Source: JAGOUY01 sp964541725 (GTDB taxonomy: Bacteria > Patescibacteriota > Patescibacteriia > 2-12-FULL-60-25). Taken from it: 5,319 nucleotides of DNA. The translations under genes were made by a program, and so were the position numbers. Each line of letters starts with the position of its first letter. Position 1 is the stretch's first letter. The stretch covers positions 1 to 5,319 of the forward strand of contig CAZIQG010000068.1 in NCBI GenBank assembly GCA_964541725.1. The letters are read 5' to 3'. The notes below the pieces were generated by a model. The model did not search any database, was not told the origin of the DNA, and saw only the letters and a program-made list of their open reading frames with translations. Shown here piece after piece: positions 5,308 to 5,319 of the stretch.

Positions 5308-5313
5308 CGTCAA
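5284..5313 (-). promoter_or_regulatory. Promoter candidate overlapping the right-end palindrome
   Basis: On the minus strand, TTGACG (5308-5313) matches five of six -35 bases. After 18 bases comes TAAATA (5284-5289), a three-of-six -10 match lying in the hairpin loop. Transcription would start about 25 bases upstream of the tRNA-like gene. The -10 match is poor, so this is only a candidate. Confidence 0.2.
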
Positions 5314-5319
5314 GACTTC

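Overview
The window looks like bacterial chromosome, most likely from a Patescibacteria/CPR-type genome. That is an inference from protein style, not proof. The diacylglycerol-kinase-like protein has a G-S-D-Q motif in place of G-G-D-G-T, and I recall similar motifs in Parcubacteria. The ArgRS is of the type with a lysine just before its HIGH motif. Ribosome-binding sites are weak or absent. UAG and UAA are both used as stops.

Layout, left to right. A short C-terminal end of a plus-strand gene (1-84) is followed by a small terminator. It converges on a leftward block that covers the rest of the window. A hairpin at 190-228, able to terminate in both directions, sits directly against the CCA end of tRNA-Val(UAC). 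Upstream of that on the minus strand are tRNA-Leu(GAG), a divergent DAGK/YegS-like lipid kinase homologue (453-1214), a bactofilin (1249-1650), arginyl-tRNA synthetase argS (1763-3529) and tyrosyl-tRNA synthetase tyrS (3689-4948). The bactofilin has a good extended -10 promoter candidate just after the end of argS. argS and tyrS are separated by a roughly 124-bp imperfect palindrome that resembles a MITE or REP-like element.

The most unusual part is the right end (about 4950-5319), upstream of tyrS. It holds a tRNA-like gene with perfect acceptor and good D and T arms, but a 6-base anticodon loop, a nominal CUA anticodon and no encoded CCA. Against its 3' end lies a 97-bp element with perfect 11-bp inverted ends and AGC on both sides. 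Nearer tyrS is a perfect 7-bp stem-loop, and a 12-bp perfect palindrome followed by T5 lies at the far right.

Functionally the block is mostly translation (two aminoacyl-tRNA synthetases and two or three tRNAs), plus one cytoskeletal polymer protein and one lipid-kinase-like protein. Because the tRNA-like sequence lies upstream of tyrS on the same strand and carries U35-A36 as tRNA-Tyr does, a regulatory tRNA mimic is possible but unproven. No CRISPR array, integrase or transposase gene is visible.
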